From JAHEZL01 sp964406465 (lineage in GTDB: Bacteria; Bacteroidota; Bacteroidia; Flavobacteriales_C; GCA-002722245), in the NCBI GenBank assembly GCA_964406465.1, contig CAYORT010000004.1, positions 107,931 through 171,930 of the forward strand: a stretch of DNA of 64,000 nt, read 5' to 3'. Each line of letters begins with the position of its first letter. The stretch's first letter is position 1. Both the position numbers and the translations under genes were made by a program. The notes under the pieces are model-generated. The model searched no databases, was not told where the DNA came from, and saw nothing but the letters and a program-made list of their open reading frames with translations. Positions 7,812-16,553 of this stretch are shown here, piece by piece.

Positions 7812-9170
7812 ATGAAGTATTTACTTTTTGTTTTTTGTTTGTTTGTTTTTGCCTTCGTGGCGAAAGCCGATCATTATTTGGGAGCAAATATCTCTTACAA
7901 ATCACTTGGTAACATGAAATATGAAGTCACCATTACTGCTTATCAAGATGAGCAGCACAAGGCTAGTGATAAGGATGCTATTACTGTTTATTGGGGCGAT
8001 AATACTTCGTCATCTGTGCTGCGAACAAACGGCGGTGGGGCTGGTGTCTTAATTAATTCTGATATTAGAAAAAGTGTGTTTGTGGGCACACATCAGTACA
8101 GTAATGATGGTAATTATCGAATCTTTGTTTCAGAAAGTTATAGAAGAGCTAGCATTTTAAATGTTGCTAATGGTCAGTCGGCAATAAGCAAGCTTTATGT
8201 AGACGCTATTGTTCCTGTGTATAGCGATCCTAACATTTGCGTGAATAACTCTGTGCAATATCAACTCGATCCTATTTTTTACGCCTATCAAAATTTGGAG
8301 TATTCGGTGAATCCAGGTGCTTATGATTCAGATGGCGATAGTCTAGTTTTTAGTTTGATAAATTGCAGAGATAAAAACGGCGCCTCGGCAAAGAATTATT
8401 TTGTGCCACTTAATGCCACTATTGATGCCGATAACGGGTCGTTAGTGTGGCCTAATCCGCAAGTAGGCACCTTTGCTTTTTGTGTTTTGGTAGAAGAGTT
8501 TCGTAACGGACAAAAGATAGCTCAATCTTCAAGCGATTTTGTGGTGACAACGGGAAACAGTTTTAGTACTGCGCCTGTAGCAACTTATGCAAGCGATGTT
8601 TATTTGTATGGCGGCGACACAGTAAAGTATCCTTTCGATTTAACTATGTCGGGGATAAGTTCACATTCATATAATTTTTGGGGTGGCGGCTTACTAGCGC
8701 CCGTGAGTAATCATACAGGCACTTCTACGCATGTAATAGATACCATCACTTGGATTACTTTAAATAGCGATGAGAAAAGCGGTCCGTATGCTTTTGTACA
8801 TCGTTTTCAGGTTGTGCAAGCCGGACATATTTTCATTAAAGATTTTACTGTAGGTGTTCATGTATTGGGCAATCAATCTTGGACATGCACTGTGCCCGAT
8901 CTCTCTGAGATTGTAGATGTAGCGCCAGAACTTTTTGATTTTTCGGTATCACCAACAATTTTCGATGAGTATGTTTGGCTAAATGTGGGAGACAAATCGG
9001 GTGCTACCGTTTATCTTTACGATATTCAAGGAAAGTTGTTAGAAAAATACACTAATTTTACGCAGAAGACGGTGCAATTAGATTTGTCGAATTTGGCTTC
9101 GGCAATTTATATTTTGGTGCTGTACGATAATAACGAAAGGATATTGACTCAGCGCCTGGTAAAGAAATAA
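7812..9170 (+). CDS. Secreted protein with T9SS type A sorting domain
   Basis: 452 residues. The signal peptide is about residues 1-19 (YLLFVFCLFVFAFVAKA). The N-terminal domain (DHYLGANISYKSLGNMKYEV, then TITAYQD) and the repeat-poor middle with DSDGDSLVFSLINC resemble the PKD/cadherin-like cell-surface proteins common in gliding Bacteroidota. The last 75 or so residues (FDFSVSPTIFDEYVWLNV to the terminal QRLVKK) form a type A T9SS signal: a beta-rich domain with YLYDIQGKLL, LSNLASAIYILVLYD and a basic end. The protein is therefore predicted to cross the outer membrane by T9SS and be anchored or released. The upstream TATTTTTG at 7782-7789 fits a -7 box without a convincing -33. Confidence 0.85.
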   Translation: MKYLLFVFCLFVFAFVAKADHYLGANISYKSLGNMKYEVTITAYQDEQHKASDKDAITVYWGDNTSSSVLRTNGGGAGVLINSDIRKSVFVGTHQYSNDGNYRIFVSESYRRASILNVANGQSAISKLYVDAIVPVYSDPNICVNNSVQYQLDPIFYAYQNLEYSVNPGAYDSDGDSLVFSLINCRDKNGASAKNYFVPLNATIDADNGSLVWPNPQVGTFAFCVLVEEFRNGQKIAQSSSDFVVTTGNSFSTAPVATYASDVYLYGGDTVKYPFDLTMSGISSHSYNFWGGGLLAPVSNHTGTSTHVIDTITWITLNSDEKSGPYAFVHRFQVVQAGHIFIKDFTVGVHVLGNQSWTCTVPDLSEIVDVAPELFDFSVSPTIFDEYVWLNVGDKSGATVYLYDIQGKLLEKYTNFTQKTVQLDLSNLASAIYILVLYDNNERILTQRLVKK

Positions 9171-9195
9171 TCTTAGTTTTTTAAGTATTCAATTG

Positions 9196-9231
9196 CTAAC
9201 TTCTCCCTCTTCTCTAAGAGGGAGAAGTTAG
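9196..9231. terminator. 16-bp perfect hairpin after the T9SS gene
   Basis: CTAACTTCTCCCTCTT (9196-9211) pairs perfectly with 9216-9231 around a CTCT loop. It lies 25 bases after the stop of the T9SS type A gene. There is no T-run, so termination could be structural only. The arm shares AACTTCTCCCT with the outer arm of the nested palindrome at 3139, so the hairpin is probably a reduced member of that repeat family. Confidence 0.6.
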
Positions 9232-9271
9232 TGATTAAAAGCTAAAAGTATTGTGGTTGAAAAGCAGAATA

Positions 9272-9302
9272 TTGCTCTTCCCAATATTTTAATTTATCAT
9301 TG
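9272..9302 (+). promoter_or_regulatory. Putative Bacteroidota promoter for the carbonic anhydrase gene
   Basis: TTG at 9272-9274, 20 bases, then TATCATTG at 9295-9302, close to the Bacteroidota sigma-ABfr consensus TTG-N19-TAnnTTTG. The start codon at 9320 is 17 bases further on, leaving a short AT-rich leader without Shine-Dalgarno sequence. Confidence 0.42.
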
Positions 9303-9319
9303 TACATATACAAAAAATT

Positions 9320-9832
9320 ATGGCCTTAATTAAAGCAGTAGAAGGAAAATCTCCTCAATTTGGTAACGATTGTTATATCGCAGAAAACGCAACGATAGTG
9401 GGAGATGTAGTGTGTGGAGATCAGTGTAGTTTTTGGTTCAATGCTGTTGTGCGAGGAGATGTGCATTACATCAAAATGGGTAATAAAGTGAATGTGCAAG
9501 ATGGTGCATGTATTCATGCAACCTACCAAAAATCTCCAACCAATATTGGTAATAATGTATCCATAGGTCATCATGCTATAGTACACGGTTGCACAGTAAA
9601 AGACAATGTTTTAATTGGAATGGGCGCTATCGTGATGGACGATTGTGTTATTGGAGAAAATTCTATCATCGCCGCCGGGGCAGTGGTTACAGCAGGTACC
9701 ATCGTTGAACCTGGTTCTATCTTCGCCGGAGTTCCCGCTAAGTTCATCAAGAAAATTGATGAGCGTTTACAAGAAGGGGAGATTAATAGAATTGCGAATA
9801 ATTATGTGAAGTATTCAGGATGGTTTAAATAA
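9320..9832 (+). CDS. Gamma carbonic anhydrase family protein
   Basis: 170 residues, the usual length of the short gamma-CA/YrdA group. It is a left-handed beta-helix with hexapeptide repeats (IGNNVSIGHHAIVHG, IGMGAIVMDDCVIGENSIIA). The three zinc ligands are visible as His66, His84 and His89, spaced as in Cam-type enzymes. The N-terminal FWFNAVVRGDVHYI carries the conserved Arg and Asp. The acidic loop of active Cam is missing, as in many short members, so hydration of CO2 is possible but not assured. It is monocistronic here. Confidence 0.92.
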   Translation: MALIKAVEGKSPQFGNDCYIAENATIVGDVVCGDQCSFWFNAVVRGDVHYIKMGNKVNVQDGACIHATYQKSPTNIGNNVSIGHHAIVHGCTVKDNVLIGMGAIVMDDCVIGENSIIAAGAVVTAGTIVEPGSIFAGVPAKFIKKIDERLQEGEINRIANNYVKYSGWFK

Positions 9833-9840
9833 ACACAGTA

Positions 9841-9882
9841 CGTCATTGCGAAAATTTTGTACCCAAAATTGAAGCAATCTCA
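9841..9882. repeat. CGTCATTGCGA...GAAGCAATCTC-type imperfect palindrome
   Basis: The arms ATTGCGAAAATTTT and AAAATTGAAGCAAT pair at 11 of 14 positions around GTACCC-like bases. The outer text CGTCATTGCG...GAAGCAATCTCA is the form of a dispersed intergenic palindrome seen in many unrelated bacteria. It lies just after the carbonic anhydrase stop. Bases 9883-9969 hold nothing else that I can name. Confidence 0.45.
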
Positions 9883-9969
9883 TTTACAAATACTTGAGAA
9901 AAAGAAGCTGAAAGCTTCAAGAAAAGATTCAGCAAAGTTCGCTGTGCTAAACTTAGCAGAGAGGGGGAA

Positions 9970-10380
9970 TTATTTAATATATAGTAAACGCTCTATATGT
10001 TCCCTTGCATTACGCTCATGGGGCGCAAGCTTTTCATAATCTTCTAGATATCCAAAATTGGATAGTCTTTCATTTATGGTCATGCTTTTAATAATTCTTT
10101 CTACACTATTTTTCAATTGCCAAAATGAACTTTCGATTTTTTCTTCACTTGAATCTTCGGGGAAAGACCAACCGAAATTACGACTCTCATTTTCTAAATA
10201 TTCTATTACGGTTCTACGTTTTTCAGATTTATTTGAATTGATCTCTTTTACAACCAAGAGCGTCCGATTTAAATGTTGGCTAATCTTGTCGCTAGATTCC
10301 TTTGCTTGAATAATATTTTCGAGCGCAGAAAGATGGAGATCTAAATGCTTTTTTATTTCTTCGTAATAGGTCGTTAGAAT
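9970..10380 (-). CDS. Hypothetical ORF behind murI lacking an ATG (ATT or TTG start, or gene remnant)
   Basis: The frame is open from just after the murI stop (10396-10398) down to the stop at 9970 and is in the same phase as murI. No ATG or GTG occurs in it. The first TTG is at 10257 (95 residues); an ATT at 10380 would give about 137 residues. The translated text is charged and helical (TYYEEIKKHLDLHLSALENI, then WSFPEDSSEEKIESSFWQLK) and looks like genuine protein, with a DUF-like C-terminus HERNAREHIERLLYI. It may be a gene that lost its 5' end, use a rare start, or be reached by read-through. No family recognised. Confidence 0.4.
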   Translation of the reverse strand: MLTTYYEEIKKHLDLHLSALENIIQAKESSDKISQHLNRTLLVVKEINSNKSEKRRTVIEYLENESRNFGWSFPEDSSEEKIESSFWQLKNSVERIIKSMTINERLSNFGYLEDYEKLAPHERNAREHIERLLYIK

Positions 10381-10395
10381 GGGGAACTTAAAAAA

Positions 10396-11211
10396 TTACC
10401 TCCACAAATCAACTTCCTTCAACTTCACCTTTCCACTAAAGAAAATCTTAGTTGATTCTTCGAACGATTGGGTATAATCGGAAACGTAGAATTCATGTTT
10501 CGGATTTTCTTTTTTGGAGAGCAGTTTTTGTTCTTTTAGAGAATCTTTTACTGCGTTGGCAACGATATCGGCGCTATTGAGAATTTTAACTTTCTGCTTT
10601 TTCTTTTTGTACACCGCTTCAATTTCTTTTTGAATGAGAGGGTAGTGGGTGCAGCCTAAAATTAATGCGTCGATATTTTTGAGTGAGCTTTTATCTAGGT
10701 AAGCAGAGATAATCGTTTTGCTTATGTTGTTATTGAAAAATCCTTCCTCAATCATTGGTGCTAAAAGCGGAGTAGCCAATGAGTTGGTGGTAATTTTTGA
10801 ATTGGCTTTTGAAATCAATTTTGGATACACACGTGAGTTGATGGTTCCTTTGGTGCCTATTAGGCCTATGGTTGATTTGTTGAAGTGCGAAGCCACATAA
10901 TCTACCACTGGGTCAATTACGTTGATTACAGCAATGTTTTGAACGTGTTCTGCGGTTGATTTTCTTGCCGCTGCCGAGGCAGTATTGCAAGCTATAACGA
11001 TAATCTTACATTTTTTCGATAGCAAGAAATCGGAAATCTTCTCAGAATAGAATTGAATGGCACTAGCCGATTTATCCCCGTAAGGAACGTGGGCGGTATC
11101 GCCAAAATAAATCAACTTTTCGTTGGGCAATAGCTTTTGTATGGCCGAAGCTACGGTGAGTCCGCCAATGCCCGAATCAAAAATCCCTATTGCTTGTTCT
11201 GGTTTAGACAT
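10396..11211 (-). CDS. murI: Glutamate racemase
   Basis: 271 residues. It makes D-glutamate for peptidoglycan. Both catalytic cysteines are in place: VIACNTASAAA and LILGCTHYPL. The N-terminal GIFDSGIGGLTVASAI and YFGDTAHVPYGDKS are standard MurI motifs, and the C-terminal LKEVDLW is the usual Bacteroidota ending. It follows the envelope operon, but the T-run of the preceding terminator touches its ATG (see the terminator at 11212-11238), so expression depends on read-through or on a promoter inside the second ompH gene. Confidence 0.95.
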   Translation of the reverse strand: MSKPEQAIGIFDSGIGGLTVASAIQKLLPNEKLIYFGDTAHVPYGDKSASAIQFYSEKISDFLLSKKCKIIVIACNTASAAARKSTAEHVQNIAVINVIDPVVDYVASHFNKSTIGLIGTKGTINSRVYPKLISKANSKITTNSLATPLLAPMIEEGFFNNNISKTIISAYLDKSSLKNIDALILGCTHYPLIQKEIEAVYKKKKQKVKILNSADIVANAVKDSLKEQKLLSKKENPKHEFYVSDYTQSFEESTKIFFSGKVKLKEVDLWR

Positions 11212-11238
11212 AAAAAAGTCCCGAATTTCTTCGGGACT
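11212..11238 (-). terminator. Rho-independent terminator between ompH and murI, abutting the murI start
   Basis: On the minus strand AGTCCCGA pairs with TCGGGACT (8 bp, 6-base loop) and is followed directly by six T and then the murI ATG. The hairpin is 8 bases after the ompH stop. It would end most transcripts of the long envelope operon and leave murI at a reduced level. Confidence 0.82.
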
Positions 11239-11246
11239 GAATTTAT

Positions 11247-11789
11247 TTATTTCGCTGGAGTGGTAGTTGTTGTAGTAACCGCGATGCCTAGTTCTTTTTT
11301 CACTAAATCGGTGAAATCATTACCATTTACCTTATCTACATAAAGTAAGGTGCTTGAATCAAGAACATAAGTATATCCGTTTGCAATGGCTACTTTCTCA
11401 ATTGCCTTTTTCACTTTTTCTTGAAGTGGAGCAAATAATGTAACTTGTTCTTCTTGTAATTTTTGATCAGCTGCTTGTGAGAATTGCGCGTACTCTTGTT
11501 CTTTTGCTTGCAACATTGCCATCTCCATTTCTAATTGAGTAGGGTTCATGGTAGCTTTTTTAGCTTCTAAAGATTGCAAAGCTGTAGTGTACTCAGTTCT
11601 CATTTTTTCTAATGTAGATCTGAAATAATCTTCGTCGGCTCTAATACGTGCTTCAATAGTATCACGCTGAGGCATTGTCATAAAGATATCGTTAGTGTTA
11701 ACGTAGCCAATTTTTACTTTCTGAGCAAAGGAAACAGCACTCATCACTGTCACAAAGGCAATTACTAAAAGGGTTTTTGAATTTTTCAT
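11247..11789 (-). CDS. OmpH/Skp family periplasmic chaperone (second copy)
   Basis: 180 residues. The signal peptide ends near SAVSFAQ. The Skp/OmpH fold is indicated by the N-terminal strand VKIGYVNTNDIFMTMPQRD, long amphipathic coiled-coil helices (residues about 45-130, rich in E, K, Q) and a C-terminal strand YTYVLDSSTLLYV. Skp holds unfolded outer-membrane proteins in the periplasm before BamA inserts them. It is a tandem paralogue of the gene upstream, directly downstream of bamA. The tail VTTTTTTPAK is low complexity. Confidence 0.92.
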   Translation of the reverse strand: MKNSKTLLVIAFVTVMSAVSFAQKVKIGYVNTNDIFMTMPQRDTIEARIRADEDYFRSTLEKMRTEYTTALQSLEAKKATMNPTQLEMEMAMLQAKEQEYAQFSQAADQKLQEEQVTLFAPLQEKVKKAIEKVAIANGYTYVLDSSTLLYVDKVNGNDFTDLVKKELGIAVTTTTTTPAK

Positions 11790-11804
11790 GGTTAGAATTA
11801 TTGA

Positions 11805-12323
11805 TTAATTAGAATATCCTAGTTGTTTTAAAATGTCGCCACTAATTTCGTTTTTGGCGTTAACGTAAAGCACCGAAACATCGCCTGCCTTATCTATTAT
11901 TAATGCATATCCTTTCGATTCTGCATAGTCTTTTACAGCTTTGTAAACCTTGTCTTGTATGGGTTTTATTAATTTTTCTCTTTGTTTGAAAAGCTCACCG
12001 TCTTTACCAAAATATTGATTTTGCAAGTCTTTCAATTCTTGTTCGGCTTTAGCAATGTCTTGTTCTCTTTTGGTTTTCATCTCTGCCGACAAAAGAATTT
12101 TATCTGCTTCGTAATTTTTATACAATTGGTCAATACTGTTCTTTTTCGCATCGATTTCTTTTTGCCAGCTAACAGCCATTTCTTTGATTTTGGTCTCTGC
12201 TGCTGTATAATCGGGAATTTTGCTGAAGATATATTTACTGTCAATGCAACCCACTTTTTGCGCACTTTGAGCCATTAGGCCCATAGAACAAAGTAAACAG
12301 AATATGATCAGTAATTTTTTCAT
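11805..12323 (-). CDS. OmpH/Skp family periplasmic chaperone (first copy)
   Basis: 172 residues. The signal peptide is about residues 1-18 (LLIIFCLLCSMGLMAQ). VGCIDSKYIFSKIPDYTAAE opens the fold, followed by a coiled-coil tentacle and the closing YALIIDKAGDVSVLYV. It is transcribed 65 bases after bamA and 15 bases before a paralogue of similar length, the conserved bamA-ompH-ompH order of Bacteroidota. The paralogues may cover different clients. Confidence 0.92.
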   Translation of the reverse strand: MKKLLIIFCLLCSMGLMAQSAQKVGCIDSKYIFSKIPDYTAAETKIKEMAVSWQKEIDAKKNSIDQLYKNYEADKILLSAEMKTKREQDIAKAEQELKDLQNQYFGKDGELFKQREKLIKPIQDKVYKAVKDYAESKGYALIIDKAGDVSVLYVNAKNEISGDILKQLGYSN

Positions 12324-12388
12324 TTTATCGTCAACGAATTTAAAAATTTAAATACAGTTTCATTCATTCTTTGCAATTCCTATTCCAA

Positions 12389-14866
12389 CTACCATCCACT
12401 AACATTATATCCTAACATAAAGGTTGGAGCCCAGCTGGCTGACGGCAATTTATCAAACCCATATCCAATATCAAATCCAAGTAAACCAAACATTGGCATG
12501 AAAACTCTTACCCCTACACCAGCTGCTTTGCGAGCTTCAAACGGACTGATTTTCTTAACATCGCTCCATCCGCGACCCGCATCGATAAATGCTAATCCAT
12601 AGATGGTGGCACTCGGATTTAATGAAACAGGGTAACGTAATTCCATACTATATTTTACTGCAGCTACAGCACCTCCCAAAGGAGTAACGCCTTCTTGAGT
12701 TGCCGTTGTTGGATCTTGGTAACCCCTTAAGGCAATAATTTCTCTACCATCAATGGAGAATGTCATTGGACTACCTCCTAAATAGAATCTTTCAAATTGT
12801 GCGTAATCATTGTTGATGTTGTATCGGCCCAATACACCAAAGTTCACTTTTGTAAATAACACTAAGTTGTCGAAGATTTTATTGTACCATTCGGCTTGAA
12901 ATTTCATTTTGTAATACTCAATTAAGCTATTTCTCGCTATTTGTGCATCGCTCATGAATGAGCTGTAAGGAAGTGTACCCTGTAAAGTTAAAGAGATGTT
13001 AGAGCCGCTTCTTGGGTAAATTGGCTGATCTACGGAGTTTCTAGATAAAATTCCTCTAACATAGTAGGCATTGTACTGCCCGTCGGATAACGAAGATGCT
13101 CCAAATGAGTAGTTATTGATGTCATAGTGTTGGTAGGTGCCTATGATATTTAAGTTGAAGAAGTCATCGGGCCATTTTAATCTCATGCCATAACCTATAG
13201 AAGCTGTTGTAGCGCGATAATATCCAATAATATCACCAGTGCTTATGATGCTGCTGTTAGAAGATAATCTCGACAAAGCTGAGTATGAAACAGAAACACT
13301 TAAAGAGTTTGGTTTTTTACCACCCAACCAAGGTTCGATGAACGAGGCGTTGTAGCTTTGGTAAGCCGGACCAGTTGTTTGTGCGCGAATGGCAAAGGTT
13401 TGACCGTCACCAGAAGGAAGCGGACTCCAATTTTCTTTGAATGGTTTTTTGAAGGCTCTTTTCGTTGAAAAATTGTTGAACGATAAACCCAAGGTCCCCA
13501 CCAATCTTCCCCCACCGTATCCTGCAGAAAGTTCAACCTGATCTGAAGGTTGTTCTTCCACAATGTATTCAATATCCACTGTTCCGTCGGCCGGATTTGG
13601 TTTTGGGTTAACAGACATTTTCTCGGGATTGAAGTATTTCAACTGTGCCAACTCACGCTGAGAACGAATGATATCAGAACGGCGGAATAAGTCTCCTGGT
13701 TTGGTTCTAATTTCTCGCATTACCACATAGTCGCTGGTTTTTGTATTACCCACTAAAGTTACTCTGTTAATACGTGCTTGCTTGCCTTCGTAAATGCGAA
13801 TTTCAATATCTATACTGTCTCCTTCAATCTTAATTTCCTTAGGATTTACGTTGAAAAAAAGATACCCATCATCAAGGTATAGTGAACTTACATCTTGTCC
13901 GTTTTGATCCATCATCAATCGCGAATTAAGCGTTTGCATATTGTACACATCGCCGCGATGAATATTTAAAATTCTGTTCAATTCTTCAGTGGTATATTTT
14001 GTGTTTCCTACCCAAGTGATGTGTCTGAAGTAAAACTTATTCCCTTCATCGATATGTATATTAATGATTTTTCTATTGTCATTTAGTTTCGATACCGTAT
14101 CGGCCACAATTCGTGCATCTCTAAATCCTTTTTCATTGTATTTAGCTACAATTGCTTCTAAATCACTTTTGTAATCTTTTTCACTGAATGCACCATCTTT
14201 AAATACATTCCACCAACGATAGCGTTTGGTTTCTTTCATTAACTTACGAAGTTTTGCGTCTGTTAATGCATTGTTTCCGTGGAAATTAATGTCTTGAATT
14301 CTTACTTTTTTTCCTTTGTCGATGGTAATTTTTAAGCTTAATGATCTGTTGTCAATGGAGTCGGGTTTCTCCGTCATCTCAACCTTACAGTTTGCTCTTC
14401 CTTTTTCTGCGTAATACTTTTTGATGGTGATTTCGATATTGTTCAGTAAGTTTTTATTGATTGGTTTTCCTTTTAACCCCCCGATCTTTTCGCGCAATTC
14501 CTTTTTGTCATTTTTACCCACACCTACAATGGTATATCCAGTAATTCTTGGGCGTTCTTTAACTGAAATGATAAGGGTGATGCGTTCGCTATTGAGGTCG
14601 GTATATTTAATTTGAACATCTTCGAAGAATCCTTGAGCCCATATTTTTTTGATGGCGTTAGCAGCTTGTTCACTTGGCCAGCGAAAGCGTCCGCCACGCT
14701 CTAATCCCGACCAAGAAATGATGTTGAATTCTTCTATAGTTTGATTGCCTTCTACAATGATATTGTCGATAACGTATTCGCGAGGAGCTAAGATTGATGG
14801 GGCATCTAATTGAGCCGATAAAGACAACGAGAATAGGAAAAATATAAGCAGGTGGAAGTACTTCAT
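12389..14866 (-). CDS. bamA: Outer membrane protein assembly factor BamA
   Basis: 825 residues from the ATG at 14866. This start gives a clean signal peptide (YFHLLIFFLFSLSLSAQ) and begins 1 base after the uppS stop; the longer frame to 15037 runs through uppS and has no signal at its N-terminus. Five POTRA-like modules occupy about residues 30-450 (VIDNIIVEGNQTI, IQDINFHGNNALTDAKLRKL, FRHITWVGNTKYTTEELNRI, INRVTLVGNTKTSDYVVMRE), followed by a 16-strand barrel with the C-terminal GLLGFDIGYGFDKLP. It folds outer-membrane proteins and works with the two Skp proteins downstream. Confidence 0.95.
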   Translation of the reverse strand: MKYFHLLIFFLFSLSLSAQLDAPSILAPREYVIDNIIVEGNQTIEEFNIISWSGLERGGRFRWPSEQAANAIKKIWAQGFFEDVQIKYTDLNSERITLIISVKERPRITGYTIVGVGKNDKKELREKIGGLKGKPINKNLLNNIEITIKKYYAEKGRANCKVEMTEKPDSIDNRSLSLKITIDKGKKVRIQDINFHGNNALTDAKLRKLMKETKRYRWWNVFKDGAFSEKDYKSDLEAIVAKYNEKGFRDARIVADTVSKLNDNRKIINIHIDEGNKFYFRHITWVGNTKYTTEELNRILNIHRGDVYNMQTLNSRLMMDQNGQDVSSLYLDDGYLFFNVNPKEIKIEGDSIDIEIRIYEGKQARINRVTLVGNTKTSDYVVMREIRTKPGDLFRRSDIIRSQRELAQLKYFNPEKMSVNPKPNPADGTVDIEYIVEEQPSDQVELSAGYGGGRLVGTLGLSFNNFSTKRAFKKPFKENWSPLPSGDGQTFAIRAQTTGPAYQSYNASFIEPWLGGKKPNSLSVSVSYSALSRLSSNSSIISTGDIIGYYRATTASIGYGMRLKWPDDFFNLNIIGTYQHYDINNYSFGASSLSDGQYNAYYVRGILSRNSVDQPIYPRSGSNISLTLQGTLPYSSFMSDAQIARNSLIEYYKMKFQAEWYNKIFDNLVLFTKVNFGVLGRYNINNDYAQFERFYLGGSPMTFSIDGREIIALRGYQDPTTATQEGVTPLGGAVAAVKYSMELRYPVSLNPSATIYGLAFIDAGRGWSDVKKISPFEARKAAGVGVRVFMPMFGLLGFDIGYGFDKLPSASWAPTFMLGYNVSGW

Positions 14867-14867
14867 G

Positions 14868-15611
14868 TTATGCTGTAATTTGTTCACTTGTTTTACCAAA
14901 GCGGCGCTCGCGCTGTTGATAGCTAATAATGGCTTTGAAGAAATCATCTTCGCGGAAATCTGGCCAAAGTGTTTCTGTAAAATACAATTCAGAGTAGGCC
15001 AATTGCCATAGTAAGAAATTGCTAATTCTTTGTTCACCGCTGGTGCGAATCATTAACTCAGGATCGGGAAATTGCTTTGTATTTAAGTAAGTGCTAAGCG
15101 TGTTTTCATCGATTTTATCAACCGATAATTTACCTTCTTTAGTGTCGCTTGCAATGTGCTTAATCGCCTCGGTTATTTCCCATTTAGAGCTGTAGCTTAA
15201 TGCAAGAATTAAGTTCAACTTTGAGTTTTGGCTAGTATTGTCTATCGCTTCTTGCAATTTGTTTTTGCACTTATTGGGTAATGATTCAATGTTTCCTATG
15301 GCGTGCAAACGGATATTGTTTTCATTTAGTGTTTTGGTCTCATTATTAATGGTATCCACTAATAATTCCATCAAAGCATTTACTTCACTTTGTGGGCGAT
15401 TCCAGTTTTCGGTTGAAAAGGCATAAAGGGTGAGATATTCAACTCCGCTTTTTACAGCTGCCTCCAGCGATGCGCGCACAGCCTTAACACCGTTTTTGTG
15501 ACCAAAAATGCGCATCATTCCTTGTTTCTTAGCCCAACGCCCATTTCCATCCATGATGATGGCTACATGTTTCGGTACGTTGTTTTTATCAATTTTTTCT
15601 AGCAAAGACAT
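14868..15611 (-). CDS. uppS: Isoprenyl transferase (undecaprenyl diphosphate synthase)
   Basis: 247 residues, normal length. It extends farnesyl diphosphate with isopentenyl units to the C55 carrier used in wall and O-antigen synthesis. Motifs: HVAIIMDGNGRWAKKQG with the catalytic Asp21, YLTLYAFSTENWNRP, and the C-terminal ELMIRTSGEQRISNFLLWQ, then AYSELYFTETLWPDF. It sits between the DUF6089 genes and bamA in the envelope operon. Confidence 0.95.
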   Translation of the reverse strand: MSLLEKIDKNNVPKHVAIIMDGNGRWAKKQGMMRIFGHKNGVKAVRASLEAAVKSGVEYLTLYAFSTENWNRPQSEVNALMELLVDTINNETKTLNENNIRLHAIGNIESLPNKCKNKLQEAIDNTSQNSKLNLILALSYSSKWEITEAIKHIASDTKEGKLSVDKIDENTLSTYLNTKQFPDPELMIRTSGEQRISNFLLWQLAYSELYFTETLWPDFREDDFFKAIISYQQRERRFGKTSEQITA

Positions 15612-15680
15612 TAATTCTCAGGCTTTTTTAAGAGGCTGTAAATGTAGTTTATTTTTTCTCAAAGCAGAAGAAATTGTTGC

Positions 15681-16496
15681 TTATTTGCGCGATTTGAAAT
15701 CGGGGCAAACAGCTTCTTTACTGAGCCTGTAAGATATTGTGAGTCCGGTAAAGACGTAATAGTCCTTAGACGTGCTATCTCCCCTTTGCTTACCAACGAT
15801 TTTTTGAGTTGGGATACCAGTTTTATTCGCCATTTCTTGCGCTAAAGAAGTTTGAGTACTAGGATCAACGTAAATTTCACTAATATCGTCTATACGGTCG
15901 GTAAAAGTTTTTCTAATTCCCCATTCGGCTGTAATTCCAAATCGACGAAATTTCATCTTGAGTCCGATACCCACAGGAATTGCAATTTGATGACGCGAGT
16001 ATTTTTTTCCTTCTGTTTGTAGTGGTTGCAGGTCGACAAAAACATCGCTGCTGTTGCGGGCTTGAGGATTAAAATAGAAGTAGTTGATTCCGCCAAAAAC
16101 GAAAGGGGTAATTTTTCTTCTTAAGGATTTGTCGAGTGCAAATTCATAGAAGTTGAATTCCAAATGTCCACCTACTTCTATTATTGGTGATTTAAAAGAC
16201 AAATTTCTTTCTACTTCAAACGCGTTGCGTGAGTAGCTGTCATAACCTTTGATCTCATTGTAATTAAAGAAGGCACGCAAAGAGTAGTGGCCATTTAGGG
16301 TATATCTATAAAATAATCCACCAGCTGGCTGCATTAATTTGATAGGGAAATGGTAACGATTTAATTCGCCAATGTAATAACCAGCTCCTCCAAAGAGACC
16401 AACTTCACTGTAACGATTGATGTTCGGACTTGCAAAGGAATCCACAGAAACCACACACAGAAAACATAAGAATACTAGTTTTTTGATGGTAGCCAT
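15681..16496 (-). CDS. DUF6089 family outer-membrane beta-barrel protein (second copy)
   Basis: 271 residues. The signal peptide ends near SVDSFAS. Alternating hydrophobic strands with aromatic girdles (SEVGLFGGAGYYIGELN, YRYTLNGHYSLRAFFNYNEI, ITPFVFGGINYFYFNP, IPVGIGLKMKFRRFGITAEW) form a small barrel. The family lies next to uppS/bamA in Bacteroidota and its function is unknown. It shares layout, a conserved G..RKTFTDRIDDIS segment and the tail GKQRGDSTSKDYYVFTGLTI with the gene upstream, so the two are tandem paralogues. Confidence 0.85.
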   Translation of the reverse strand: MATIKKLVFLCFLCVVSVDSFASPNINRYSEVGLFGGAGYYIGELNRYHFPIKLMQPAGGLFYRYTLNGHYSLRAFFNYNEIKGYDSYSRNAFEVERNLSFKSPIIEVGGHLEFNFYEFALDKSLRRKITPFVFGGINYFYFNPQARNSSDVFVDLQPLQTEGKKYSRHQIAIPVGIGLKMKFRRFGITAEWGIRKTFTDRIDDISEIYVDPSTQTSLAQEMANKTGIPTQKIVGKQRGDSTSKDYYVFTGLTISYRLSKEAVCPDFKSRK

Positions 16497-16553
16497 TTAA
16501 GTAGATTATTGCATATGAACGGAAGAGTAAAGCACTAAATTGCGCACTGCAAA

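Noticed and set aside
14867..15037. Longer bamA reading frame starting at 15037
   Set aside because: The extra 57 residues run through uppS in another phase and have no signal peptide; ATG 14866 gives a clean one.
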